From assembly GCF_037971845.1 (NCBI RefSeq), contig NZ_CP150227.1:2046001-2110000 (forward strand): 64,000 nt of DNA. The letters are read 5' to 3'. Position numbers and translations under genes: made by a program. The notes under the pieces are model-generated. The model was not told where the DNA came from, searched no databases, and saw nothing but the letters and a program-made list of their open reading frames with translations. This document shows positions 56,923 through 64,000 of this stretch, piece after piece. Every line of letters begins with the position of its first letter. The first letter of the stretch is position 1. Origin of the DNA: Paenibacillus sp. FSL R5-0766. Its GTDB lineage: Bacteria > Bacillota > Bacilli > Paenibacillales > Paenibacillaceae.

Positions 56923-59900
56923 ATGAGTTCTTTTGTGCATTTGCACGTTCACAGCGAATACAGTTTGCTGGACGGCGCTGCGCGTATTCCGGATCTCGTG
57001 AATAAGGCTGCAGATCTCGGAATGACGACACTTGCGCTGACCGACCATGGCGTGATGTATGGTGCAATTCCTTTTTATAAAGCATGTATGGAGCGAGGCA
57101 TCAAGCCGATTATAGGTTGCGAGGCATACATGACAGCAGGGTCCCGCAAAGAGCGGGGAAGCCGCAAGGATCAACCGATTCATCATTTGATTTTGCTGGC
57201 CAAAAATATGACGGGTTACCGTAATCTGATGAAATTGTGCTCCATTGGACATCTCGAAGGTTTTCATTACAAACCCCGTGTAGATATGGAAAGTCTGGCT
57301 GCCCATCACGAGGGTATTATCTGTCTAAGTGCGTGTCTTGGTGGTGAAGTACCACAACATTTGCTGCATGGGCGAGAAGAAGAGGCAAGACGTGCCGCGT
57401 TACGCTACAAAAATATCTTTGGTGCCGACTTCTATCTGGAACTTCAGGATCACGGGCTTTCCGAGCAAAAAAGGGTAAATCCGCAGTTGATCAAACTGGC
57501 GGCTGAGCTTGAGATTCCGCTTGTAGCGACCAATGATGCGCATTATCTGTCGGAAGAGGATGCTGAGCTTCAGGATGTGCTGATCTGTATCGGAACGGGC
57601 AAGACCGTGGATGATGAGACTCGGCTTCGGATTGGAACCAATCAGCTCTATCTGAAAAGTGAAGAAGAGATGGCTCGTTTGTTTCCTCATGTACCGGAAG
57701 CTCTGGCAAACACCGTCCGCATTGCGGATTCCTGTGAGTTGAAGCTGGAATTTGGCAAATCGATTTTGCCGGAATACAGACCGCTTCCCGATGGACTCAG
57801 CCCTTCGGCGTATCTGCGTCAGCTGTGCGAAGAAGGAATGGAGGAGCGTTATGCGCAGTCCACACGTTGGACAGATGCGGAGCTTCGATCCGAACTCGAA
57901 CAACGATTGGCGTATGAGCTGGGTATAATCGACAGCATGGGATTCTCGGATTATTTCCTGATTGTCTGGGATTTTATCGCCTATGCACATAAGCAAGGCA
58001 TTGTTACTGGACCAGGCCGTGGCTCCTCGGCAGGTAGTCTGGTAGCGTACACGTTGCATATTACCGATGTTGATCCGATGAAATACAACCTGCTCTTCGA
58101 ACGATTCCTGAATCCCGAACGGATCTCGATGCCGGATATTGATATTGACTTCAGCGATGAGCGGCGGGATGAGGTCATTGATTATGTCGCGCATAAATAT
58201 GGCAAAGCCCATGTCGCCCAGATTATTACCTTTGGAACGATGGCGGCCCGTGCAGCCGTACGTGATGTTGGACGGGCACTGAATGTGCCTTATGGTGAAG
58301 TGGACAAGGCTGCAAAGCTGATTCCGGCGCAACTTGGCATTAACATTGAGCGGGCCATGGAAGCTACACCTGAGCTGAAGGCGCTGTATGAAACCAAACC
58401 CAAAACGCGTGAACTGCTGGATATGGCAATGAAGGTCGAAGGTATGCCACGTCATGCTTCAACACATGCGGCGGGAGTGGTCATCTCCCGTGACCCGCTG
58501 ACCGATACGGTGCCACTTCAGGAGGGCAGTGAAGGGACAGCGTTAACCCAGTATTCCATGGAAAACCTGGAGTCGATCGGGTTGCTTAAAATGGACTTTC
58601 TTGGTTTGCGTACCCTCTCAATCATTGAGCGGTGCGTACGCTGGATTGGGGAACATGGAGAAATTCCGGATTTCCGTCTTATTCCCGATGATGATCCGTT
58701 AACGTACGAGATGCTTGGGCGAGGGGACACGATGGGCATATTCCAACTGGAATCTGCCGGGGTACGCCGTGTGCTGAAAGAGATGAAGCCAAGTGGTTTT
58801 GAAGATGTAATCTCTGTACTTGCCTTGTACCGTCCGGGCCCGATGGAGTTCATATCCAAATACATTCAGGGCAAGCATGGACAGATTGAAGTGGATTACC
58901 CCCATGTGGATCTGGAGCCTATCCTTAAAGATACGTACGGCATCATCGTGTATCAGGAGCAGATCATGCAGATAGCCTCCCGGATGGCGGGTTTCTCGCT
59001 GGGTGAGGCAGATTTGCTTCGCAGAGCGGTCTCCAAGAAGAAACGGGAAGTGCTGGATCTGGAGCGTGGACACTTTGTACAAGGCAGCCTGAAACAAGGG
59101 TATAGCGAAGAAGAGGCAGACCTGGTCTATGATATGATCGTCAAGTTTGCCAACTATGGCTTCCCGCGTGCTCATGCCGCGGCATATGGTGTGCTTGCGT
59201 TCCAGACGGCGTATCTGAAGGCGCATTATCCGGTTCATTTTATGGCATCCATGTTAACAGCTGTAATGGGCAGTCATCGGAAAGTGGCAGAGTACGTGGT
59301 GGAATGTCGGCGTATGGACATGGAGGTGCTTCCTCCGGATGTGAATGAGAGCGGTATTCTGTTTACACCTGTATTTGTGCCGTCCGGCAGCGCAGGAGCC
59401 GGGGATCAGAGCAATGCATCGCAGCAGACTGCGGGAGCAGATGCAGAGAGTGACGCCGGAAGCCCTGCCGATGAACATGCCGCGAATGGTAACGGGAGTT
59501 CCTTGAGGGAAGATCACGTTCATGAGCATGATGGGCATTCGGGACAAGCCGAATATGGTGAAGCACCTCTGCCGGATGATCCCGGTCCTGGACCGGAAGA
59601 GAACAGTGGGGAATATGAGTGGCAGGCAGCAACATCCATGCCTGAGACATCCGACAACCGGAAGGAACCTGGATTGGTGACGGCTTCTTCAATGGAAAAT
59701 GGTAATAACGAAGGACAAGAGGTGTCTTCTTCGCGCGCGGAACAAGAGGAACTGTCCTCTGTGGAGAAGAACATTGCAGTGTCTAATGATAATTCGGATG
59801 AGGAAAAATTAACGGGTGCAATACGATTTGGTCTGGCCGCTGTGAAAAATGTCGGTACCCAGGCAATGGAAAGCATTATGATCGTAAGGCAGGAGAGACC

Positions 59901-61062
59901 GTTCGACAGTTTGCTCGATTTTTGTCGTCGTGTGGATCTGCGTGTATGCAACAAACGTGTGATTGAATCGCTGATCCAGGCCGGAGCTTTTGATACACTA
60001 CCTGGGCACCGGGCCCAGTTGCTCGCGATGCTGGATGAGACTGTTGAAGCGGCTCTGAAATGGCGCAAGGAACGCGAGGATCTGCAGATTCAATTGTTCG
60101 ACTTTGTTGAGACGCCGAACTGGGAGATTGAGTATCCGGATATTCCTCCTTATTCCTCAGGGCAACAACTGGAGTTAGAGCGTGAGTTGTTAGGCTTGTA
60201 TCTCTCCGGGCATCCGCTGGATGACTATGAAGATGTGCTGGAATCGAGTGGGGCTGACCGGATCATGGAGCTGACCGAGGCGGCAGACGACACGATGACC
60301 GTCGCCGCGGGTATGGTTGTGTCTGTGAAGTCGATTACGACGAAACAGGGCAAGGCTATGGCGTTCATGGAGCTGGAAGACCAGATTGAACGCTGTGAAG
60401 TGGTTCTCTTTCCCGAGGTATGGCGGCGTAGCCAGCAACATGTCGGGAAAGGTGAACTGCTCGTCGTGCGTGCCAAAGTGCAGCAGCAGGACGAAGGGTT
60501 TAAGCTGCTGGCTGAGGAAGTGGTGCCGTTGTCACCGGCGGCACTGGAGCAGCAGCTGCGCAGCCGTGACCGGCGCGTCAAGCCCGGCAGCGGCAGCTCT
60601 TCGCGCCCGGCGCAGGCGGCTTCGCCGCGGCGACCAGCGGGCGCAGGAGCCGAAGCGCAGCGCAGCAGCGCAGGCGGGGATGCTTCCGCTGCGCGTAGCA
60701 GCGGGAGCCAAGGCTCAGCAGCGACGCGCAGCGATGCGGGGGGGACGGGCGCAGCCACGGCGGCGGCTTCCCGGCCTGGCGGTGCCGCTGAGGCGACAGG
60801 CAGCCCGGAGCAGAGTCGCGAACCGCGGGCCGTGGAGCAGCGGGTGTTCGTGAAGATTGCCCCGCATGCGGAGAAGCCTGAGCTTCTGGCACGTCTGAAG
60901 CAGCTGCTTCAGGAGCATCCCGGACCTGTGGCGACAGTGCTCTTCTATGAGCAGCAGCAGAAGCTGCTTGCGCTGAGCGATGCCTACCGGATTAAGCCAT
61001 CACCAACCTTGTTCTCCGAGATGGAGAAAATGCTGGGTGAAGGCACGGTCAAAATTAAATAA
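56923..61062 (+). CDS. dnaE: DNA polymerase III subunit alpha, with two low-complexity insertions
   Basis: A replicative polymerase subunit of 1379 residues. The N-terminal PHP domain (VHLHVHSEYSLLDGAARI) leads to the catalytic palm, where GPGRGSSAGSLVAYTL and the metal-binding MPDIDIDFSDERR are intact; a tandem helix-hairpin-helix region (AAVKNVGTQAM onward) and an OB domain (MVVSVKSITTKQGKAMAFM) follow. Two segments look inserted: residues about 820-963, rich in Gly, Ser, Asp, Glu and His, before IRFGLAAVKNVG; and residues about 1218-1302, rich in Ala, Gly, Ser and Arg, before VFVKIAPHAEKPELL. Removing both leaves about 1150 residues, near the 1115 of B. subtilis DnaE. AAAGGAAG precedes the ATG at 56923. 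Confidence 0.96.
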   Translation: MSSFVHLHVHSEYSLLDGAARIPDLVNKAADLGMTTLALTDHGVMYGAIPFYKACMERGIKPIIGCEAYMTAGSRKERGSRKDQPIHHLILLAKNMTGYRNLMKLCSIGHLEGFHYKPRVDMESLAAHHEGIICLSACLGGEVPQHLLHGREEEARRAALRYKNIFGADFYLELQDHGLSEQKRVNPQLIKLAAELEIPLVATNDAHYLSEEDAELQDVLICIGTGKTVDDETRLRIGTNQLYLKSEEEMARLFPHVPEALANTVRIADSCELKLEFGKSILPEYRPLPDGLSPSAYLRQLCEEGMEERYAQSTRWTDAELRSELEQRLAYELGIIDSMGFSDYFLIVWDFIAYAHKQGIVTGPGRGSSAGSLVAYTLHITDVDPMKYNLLFERFLNPERISMPDIDIDFSDERRDEVIDYVAHKYGKAHVAQIITFGTMAARAAVRDVGRALNVPYGEVDKAAKLIPAQLGINIERAMEATPELKALYETKPKTRELLDMAMKVEGMPRHASTHAAGVVISRDPLTDTVPLQEGSEGTALTQYSMENLESIGLLKMDFLGLRTLSIIERCVRWIGEHGEIPDFRLIPDDDPLTYEMLGRGDTMGIFQLESAGVRRVLKEMKPSGFEDVISVLALYRPGPMEFISKYIQGKHGQIEVDYPHVDLEPILKDTYGIIVYQEQIMQIASRMAGFSLGEADLLRRAVSKKKREVLDLERGHFVQGSLKQGYSEEEADLVYDMIVKFANYGFPRAHAAAYGVLAFQTAYLKAHYPVHFMASMLTAVMGSHRKVAEYVVECRRMDMEVLPPDVNESGILFTPVFVPSGSAGAGDQSNASQQTAGADAESDAGSPADEHAANGNGSSLREDHVHEHDGHSGQAEYGEAPLPDDPGPGPEENSGEYEWQAATSMPETSDNRKEPGLVTASSMENGNNEGQEVSSSRAEQEELSSVEKNIAVSNDNSDEEKLTGAIRFGLAAVKNVGTQAMESIMIVRQERPFDSLLDFCRRVDLRVCNKRVIESLIQAGAFDTLPGHRAQLLAMLDETVEAALKWRKEREDLQIQLFDFVETPNWEIEYPDIPPYSSGQQLELERELLGLYLSGHPLDDYEDVLESSGADRIMELTEAADDTMTVAAGMVVSVKSITTKQGKAMAFMELEDQIERCEVVLFPEVWRRSQQHVGKGELLVVRAKVQQQDEGFKLLAEEVVPLSPAALEQQLRSRDRRVKPGSGSSSRPAQAASPRRPAGAGAEAQRSSAGGDASAARSSGSQGSAATRSDAGGTGAATAAASRPGGAAEATGSPEQSREPRAVEQRVFVKIAPHAEKPELLARLKQLLQEHPGPVATVLFYEQQQKLLALSDAYRIKPSPTLFSEMEKMLGEGTVKIK

Positions 61063-61101
61063 GAGGCTGTTCCATAAGTGATAGCACTTATCCATATTAT
61101 G

Positions 61102-61137
61102 AAACCTGTTTGGCTCAATGCTGAACAGGTTTTTTTG
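61102..61137 (+). terminator. Terminator after dnaE
   Basis: AACCTGTT and AACAGGTT pair across a 13-base loop, followed by seven T. A separate small hairpin (ATAAGTG/CACTTAT) lies upstream at 61074-61091. Confidence 0.82.
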
Positions 61138-61189
61138 TGATTATTTTAGCGCGGTTCCCTGACGACAGGGTTTAAACAAACGAATTGCA

Positions 61190-61245
61190 GACTTGTTATA
61201 GGCCAGCTACAGTTCAGCGCTGAATGTACAAACCTGCAACAAGTC
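61190..61245 (+). other. Inverted-repeat structure upstream of the yutG-like gene
   Basis: GACTTGTT (61190-61197) and AACAAGTC (61238-61245) pair and enclose a perfect palindrome TTCAGCGCTGAA (61213-61224). No T run follows. A further hairpin AGGACC-TCGC-GGTCCT lies at about 61324-61339. Role unknown; apart from these the region 61138-61366 is unremarkable. Confidence 0.4.
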
Positions 61246-61366
61246 AAGGATGTGATAGGTCTCAACCATCCACACATTTTATGAACATTTTAACAGGTTG
61301 CTGCATACACTTGAGAACACCGAAGGACCTCGCGGTCCTCGGGGGATTGATGCGGGAGGTCGAGAT

Positions 61367-61858
61367 ATGTCATATGAAATCGTAGAAGCCATGCTGGCCC
61401 GGCGGGGTGTACAGATTGATGCAATCGCAGCAATTGTATACCGTCTGCAAAAAGGGTACCACCCCGAACTGACCTTGGACGACTGTGTAACCAGCGTGAA
61501 ATCTGTTCTGCAGAAACGAGAGGTGCAATATACGCTCTATACGGGTATTGCTCTCGACGAACTTGCGGAGAAAAAACTCTTGCCCCAACCGTTACAGGCT
61601 ATTATGGAAGCGGATGAATCCCTGTATGGAGTGGACGAGACTCTGGCCCTCGGCATTACTCATGTGTATGGTATGATTGGTTTAACCAGCTTTGGTTACC
61701 TGGATAAAGAAAAAATAGGTGTAATTCATGATTTGAACGAACACACAACAGCCATTCATGTCTTTTTGGATGATCTGGTCGCAGGGGTGGCCGCTGCGGC
61801 TTCTGCCCGGATTGCACACAAAAATATTAAAGCCAAAAAATACCCCTCAGACCTTTAA
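61367..61858 (+). CDS. yutG: Phosphatidylglycerophosphatase A family protein (YutG-like)
   Basis: A 163-residue protein of the PgpA/YutG family. The N-terminal half is helical (EAMLARRGVQIDAIAAIVYRL), and the C-terminal part has HVYGMIGLTSFGYLDKEKIG and HVFLDDLVAGVAAAASARIA, where the conserved FLDD-type acidic pair is expected to bind the metal. GGGAGG lies eight bases before the ATG at 61367. Dephosphorylation of phosphatidylglycerophosphate is the role of the enterobacterial relative; for the YutG branch it is less certain. Confidence 0.85.
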   Translation: MSYEIVEAMLARRGVQIDAIAAIVYRLQKGYHPELTLDDCVTSVKSVLQKREVQYTLYTGIALDELAEKKLLPQPLQAIMEADESLYGVDETLALGITHVYGMIGLTSFGYLDKEKIGVIHDLNEHTTAIHVFLDDLVAGVAAAASARIAHKNIKAKKYPSDL

Positions 61859-62142
61859 CCCCCTGTATTTCCATGCTTGTCTGTTATGGTCAATCTAATG
61901 GCTCATATGAAGGTCTTCAAGGGCGGCTGACGCTGCCCTGATAAGCTTGCGGCTGCTTATGGAAGAGGTAGGAACAAGAAGATTTCGTCAACCATATGAG
62001 TTATTCGTGGGGGACTAATGTCCCTCATGATCCCAAATTCTCCCCAAAGGTCCCGAACCCTTTCTTGCAGAAAAAAAGTGAGGTATGTTATCATTAGTCC
62101 AATATACGGGCTCTGAACATTAGCTTAGGGGGCGGACAAGGC

Positions 62143-62331
62143 ATGTGGACGGTGATTTACATTGCACCGACAGCAAAGGTTGCGGACAAGATCAAGACCA
62201 AGCTTTCGGAAGAAGGTTTTCTGGTACAGACCCGTCCCATCAGTTTATCCAAGCAGCAATTTGAGATTCGCGTCCCTTCTGGGGAATTGGAAGAGGTCCA
62301 GGAAGTGTTGAATTCCATTCTGCATTCCTGA
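62143..62331 (+). CDS. Conserved 62-residue protein of unknown function
   Basis: A small soluble protein reading like one ferredoxin-type beta-alpha-beta unit: WTVIYIAPTAKVADKIKTKL, then FLVQTRPI and QFEIRVPSGELEEVQEVL. Proteins of this kind sit between dnaE and accD in related genomes and have been labelled with enzyme names that a 62-residue protein cannot justify; it resembles DUF2007-type signal-like domains. GGGGGGCGG lies ten bases before the ATG. Function unknown. Confidence 0.78.
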   Translation: MWTVIYIAPTAKVADKIKTKLSEEGFLVQTRPISLSKQQFEIRVPSGELEEVQEVLNSILHS

Positions 62332-62735
62332 TTTGTTCGACATCAACGTGCCTTGGCAGATGAAGAAGTACCATCGGTACATAAGGGACTAATCGCGTAA
62401 GCGGAGAGAGGAATCGACTTGCATGTATTGTATGCTGCTGTCCTTCCTTCTTTTTTTGTTAGGACAAGGACCGACCTGGTTGCTCCCGGAGACCCTACCA
62501 AGATAGATTCAAACATCGGCGCAACAATCTTTCGGTTTTTGCAGGTAACATCAATCGTGCTGACAGAAGCCGCTGATCCTTGCCCTGTACCGGCGGATTT
62601 TTTGTTGTGAATGCTGGACAAGGCCCATGGCAGCGTGTGGGTCGTAAGCGGTTTACCGTAGCACGCGGATGAAGCTGCCACAAGCAGCGCTCTGCAGGTT
62701 GCGGCCATCAAATCAACGGCTGGAGAGGTGTAGTT
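62332..62735 (+). other. 404-base gap upstream of accD without a supported gene
   Basis: Short open frames on both strands (for example minus 62343-62711) have no ribosome site and no recognisable sequence. A GC-rich inverted repeat CCGC...GCGG followed by ATTTTTTG lies at about 62571-62609 and could be an attenuator or terminator before accD. No T-box or FapR-box consensus was seen. Confidence 0.4.
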
Positions 62736-63629
62736 GTGTTCAAAGATATATTCCAGAAGAAACGGAAGTACGCTACCATACCTTCCGAGCGTGCACTTCC
62801 CGGCGAAGGCCAGGAAGTCCTAGAACGCCCAAAACGTGAAATACCTGAAGGGCTTATGAACAAGTGCAGCAAATGCGGCACCATTCAATATAGCAAGGAA
62901 TTGGAGAAAAATCTGAAAGTATGTCCTGCCTGTGGTTACCATATGCGTCTTAACGCTATGGAGCGCATTGCTATGGTACTTGATGATCAAGGATTTGTTG
63001 AGTTTGATGCTGATATGATATCGGTTGATCCACTTGGCTTTCCTGGATATAGCAACAAATTGGAACAACAGCGTCTGAAATCAGGCCTGAAGGAAGCGGT
63101 AATTACAGGGGAAGGAACCATTGAGGGCCTGCCTGTAGTTGTGGCTGTCATGAGCTTTGATTTCTTCACAGGCAGCATGGGTTCTGTTGTAGGGGAGAAA
63201 ATTACCCGTGCCGTTGAGCATGCAACAGAGAAACGGTTACCATTGATTATTTTCTCTACATCAGGTGGTGCCCGGATGCAAGAGAGTATTCTCAGCCTCA
63301 TGCAAATGGCCAAAACAAGCGCAGCGTTATCCCGTTTGGATGAACAGGGCGGGCTGTACATTTCGGTCATTACGGACCCAACGACAGGTGGAGTCTCGGC
63401 AAGTTTTGCGAGCCTGGGCGATATTAATATTGCCGAACCTGGCGCTGTATTTGGTTTTGCCGGCAGAATCGTTATCGAACAGACGATCCGTCAGAAGTTA
63501 CCTGATGATTTCCAGACGGCTGAATTTAATATGCAACATGGTCAGTTGGACATGGTTGTGCACCGGAAAGAGCTTCGGGCCACGCTTGGCAAGCTTCTGG
63601 ATATGCATAGTGAAAAAGGAGGGGTCTAA
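62736..63629 (+). CDS. accD: Acetyl-CoA carboxylase carboxyltransferase subunit beta
   Basis: A 297-residue subunit. It transfers the carboxyl group from biotin to acetyl-CoA to form malonyl-CoA for fatty-acid synthesis. The N-terminal zinc ribbon has CSKCGT and CPACGY; the crotonase-like core has [42 protein letters not shown] and [17 protein letters not shown] start after GGAGAGG. It is followed without gap by accA. Confidence 0.97.
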   Translation: MFKDIFQKKRKYATIPSERALPGEGQEVLERPKREIPEGLMNKCSKCGTIQYSKELEKNLKVCPACGYHMRLNAMERIAMVLDDQGFVEFDADMISVDPLGFPGYSNKLEQQRLKSGLKEAVITGEGTIEGLPVVVAVMSFDFFTGSMGSVVGEKITRAVEHATEKRLPLIIFSTSGGARMQESILSLMQMAKTSAALSRLDEQGGLYISVITDPTTGGVSASFASLGDINIAEPGAVFGFAGRIVIEQTIRQKLPDDFQTAEFNMQHGQLDMVVHRKELRATLGKLLDMHSEKGGV

Positions 63630-64000
63630 ATGGCGGGTGAGTTGCCATATGAAGCGCCTCTGGTTGAGATGCGCAAAAAGATTGATGAACTCGTACAGTT
63701 TGGACAGGAAAAAGGCATCGACTTCACGGACGAGATTGCCCGCCTGGAAGAACGTTACCATAGACTTGAAGAAGAGATCTACACTGGCATAACAGCAGCT
63801 CAGAAGATGCATCTGGCCCGTCATCAGCAGCGCCCAACGGCGCTGGACCTGATCCAGCTGATATTTACGGACTTCATTGAGCTGCACGGTGATCGCATGT
63901 TCGGAGACGATCTTGCGGTTGTTGGCGGACTTGCCAAGCTGAATGGAAAGACAGTAACGGTAATCGGACAACAGCGGGGGAAAGACACGAAGGATAATAT
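63630..64000 (+). CDS. accA: Acetyl-CoA carboxylase carboxyltransferase subunit alpha, N-terminal part (3' end outside window)
   Basis: The first 123 residues are seen. The opening coiled coil (EMRKKIDELVQFGQEKGID, LEERYHRLEEEIY) and then LARHQQRPTALDLI, DFIELHGDRMFGDDLAVVGG and IGQQRGKDTKDN are typical of AccA. The ATG is directly after the accD stop codon, with AAGGAGGGG upstream inside accD, so the two subunits are translationally coupled. Confidence 0.97.
   Translation, partial: MAGELPYEAPLVEMRKKIDELVQFGQEKGIDFTDEIARLEERYHRLEEEIYTGITAAQKMHLARHQQRPTALDLIQLIFTDFIELHGDRMFGDDLAVVGGLAKLNGKTVTVIGQQRGKDTKDN

Noticed and set aside
57400..58455. 351-codon open frame on the minus strand
   Set aside because: Lies entirely opposite the conserved polymerase core of dnaE, has no ribosome site and no recognisable sequence; a by-product of codon use on the other strand.
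62343..62711. 122-codon minus-strand frame upstream of accD
   Set aside because: No ribosome site, no family resemblance, composition unlike a real protein.
62332..62735. T-box leader or FapR site upstream of accD
   Set aside because: Neither the AGGGTGGNACCGCG box nor a FapR palindrome was found by reading either strand.

Overview
The window looks like a chromosomal segment of a Paenibacillus-type, spore-forming Firmicute. The evidence is a set of spore genes (cotJABC, ytrH/ytrI, pdaA, a YjcZ-type miniprotein, and YheC/YheD-type coat-associated ATP-grasp proteins), a Gram-positive sufCDSUB operon, strong AGGAGG-type ribosome binding sites with frequent GTG/TTG starts, and many short stem-loop terminators. 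I see no rRNA, tRNA, CRISPR array, insertion sequence or prophage.

Layout. 1-5.9 kb: end of an ABC exporter ATPase, cysC, a zinc-ribbon protein, pdaA, DegV, two small membrane proteins and an unknown protein. 5.9-7.7 kb: a gene-poor, AT-rich patch with two small hypothetical genes, an intact yunC-like (DUF1805) gene and a decayed, deleted copy of it. 7.7-11.6 kb: the methionine-salvage pair mtnK-mtnA, dps and a DUF1802 gene. 11.6-17.2 kb: the Fe-S assembly operon sufCDSUB behind a promoter whose -10 lies inside a consensus PerR-type palindrome. 17.4-27.6 kb: a secreted nuclease/phosphatase-fold protein with a jacalin-like lectin tail, an M23 peptidase without signal peptide, a YjcZ miniprotein, two HD-GYP proteins around a fused MoaD-MoaE and a YunD-type phosphoesterase, YfkAB and a CBS/CorC membrane protein. 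27.8-28.9 kb: cotJABC.

29-32.7 kb (minus strand): a compact cluster of a thiamine-diphosphate enzyme, a carboxymuconolactone-decarboxylase-fold protein, a STAS-like protein and a ketoacyl-synthase-III homologue that has lost two catalytic residues. No pathway I know fits this set; it is the best candidate for an undescribed small-molecule system. 33-37 kb: a Gfo/Idh/MocA oxidoreductase, a chemoreceptor and a HAD hydrolase. 37.1-46.3 kb: a uronide-type polysaccharide locus (two ABC permeases, YesM/YesN-type two-component pair, lipoprotein binding protein, KdgF cupin, heparinase II/III-type lyase). The lyase has no signal peptide, so it probably cleaves imported oligosaccharides, and KdgF then handles the unsaturated uronates. 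The transporter ATPase is not here.

46.3-52.7 kb: five consecutive, diverged YheC/YheD ATP-grasp paralogues on the minus strand, next to yheA on the plus strand. 53-56.7 kb: a small membrane protein, ytoI, ytpI, ytrI, ytrH. 56.9-64 kb: dnaE, here enlarged by two low-complexity insertions, a YutG-like phosphatidylglycerophosphatase A, a 62-residue unknown protein, accD and the start of accA. The dnaE-to-accDA order is the usual Bacillales arrangement.
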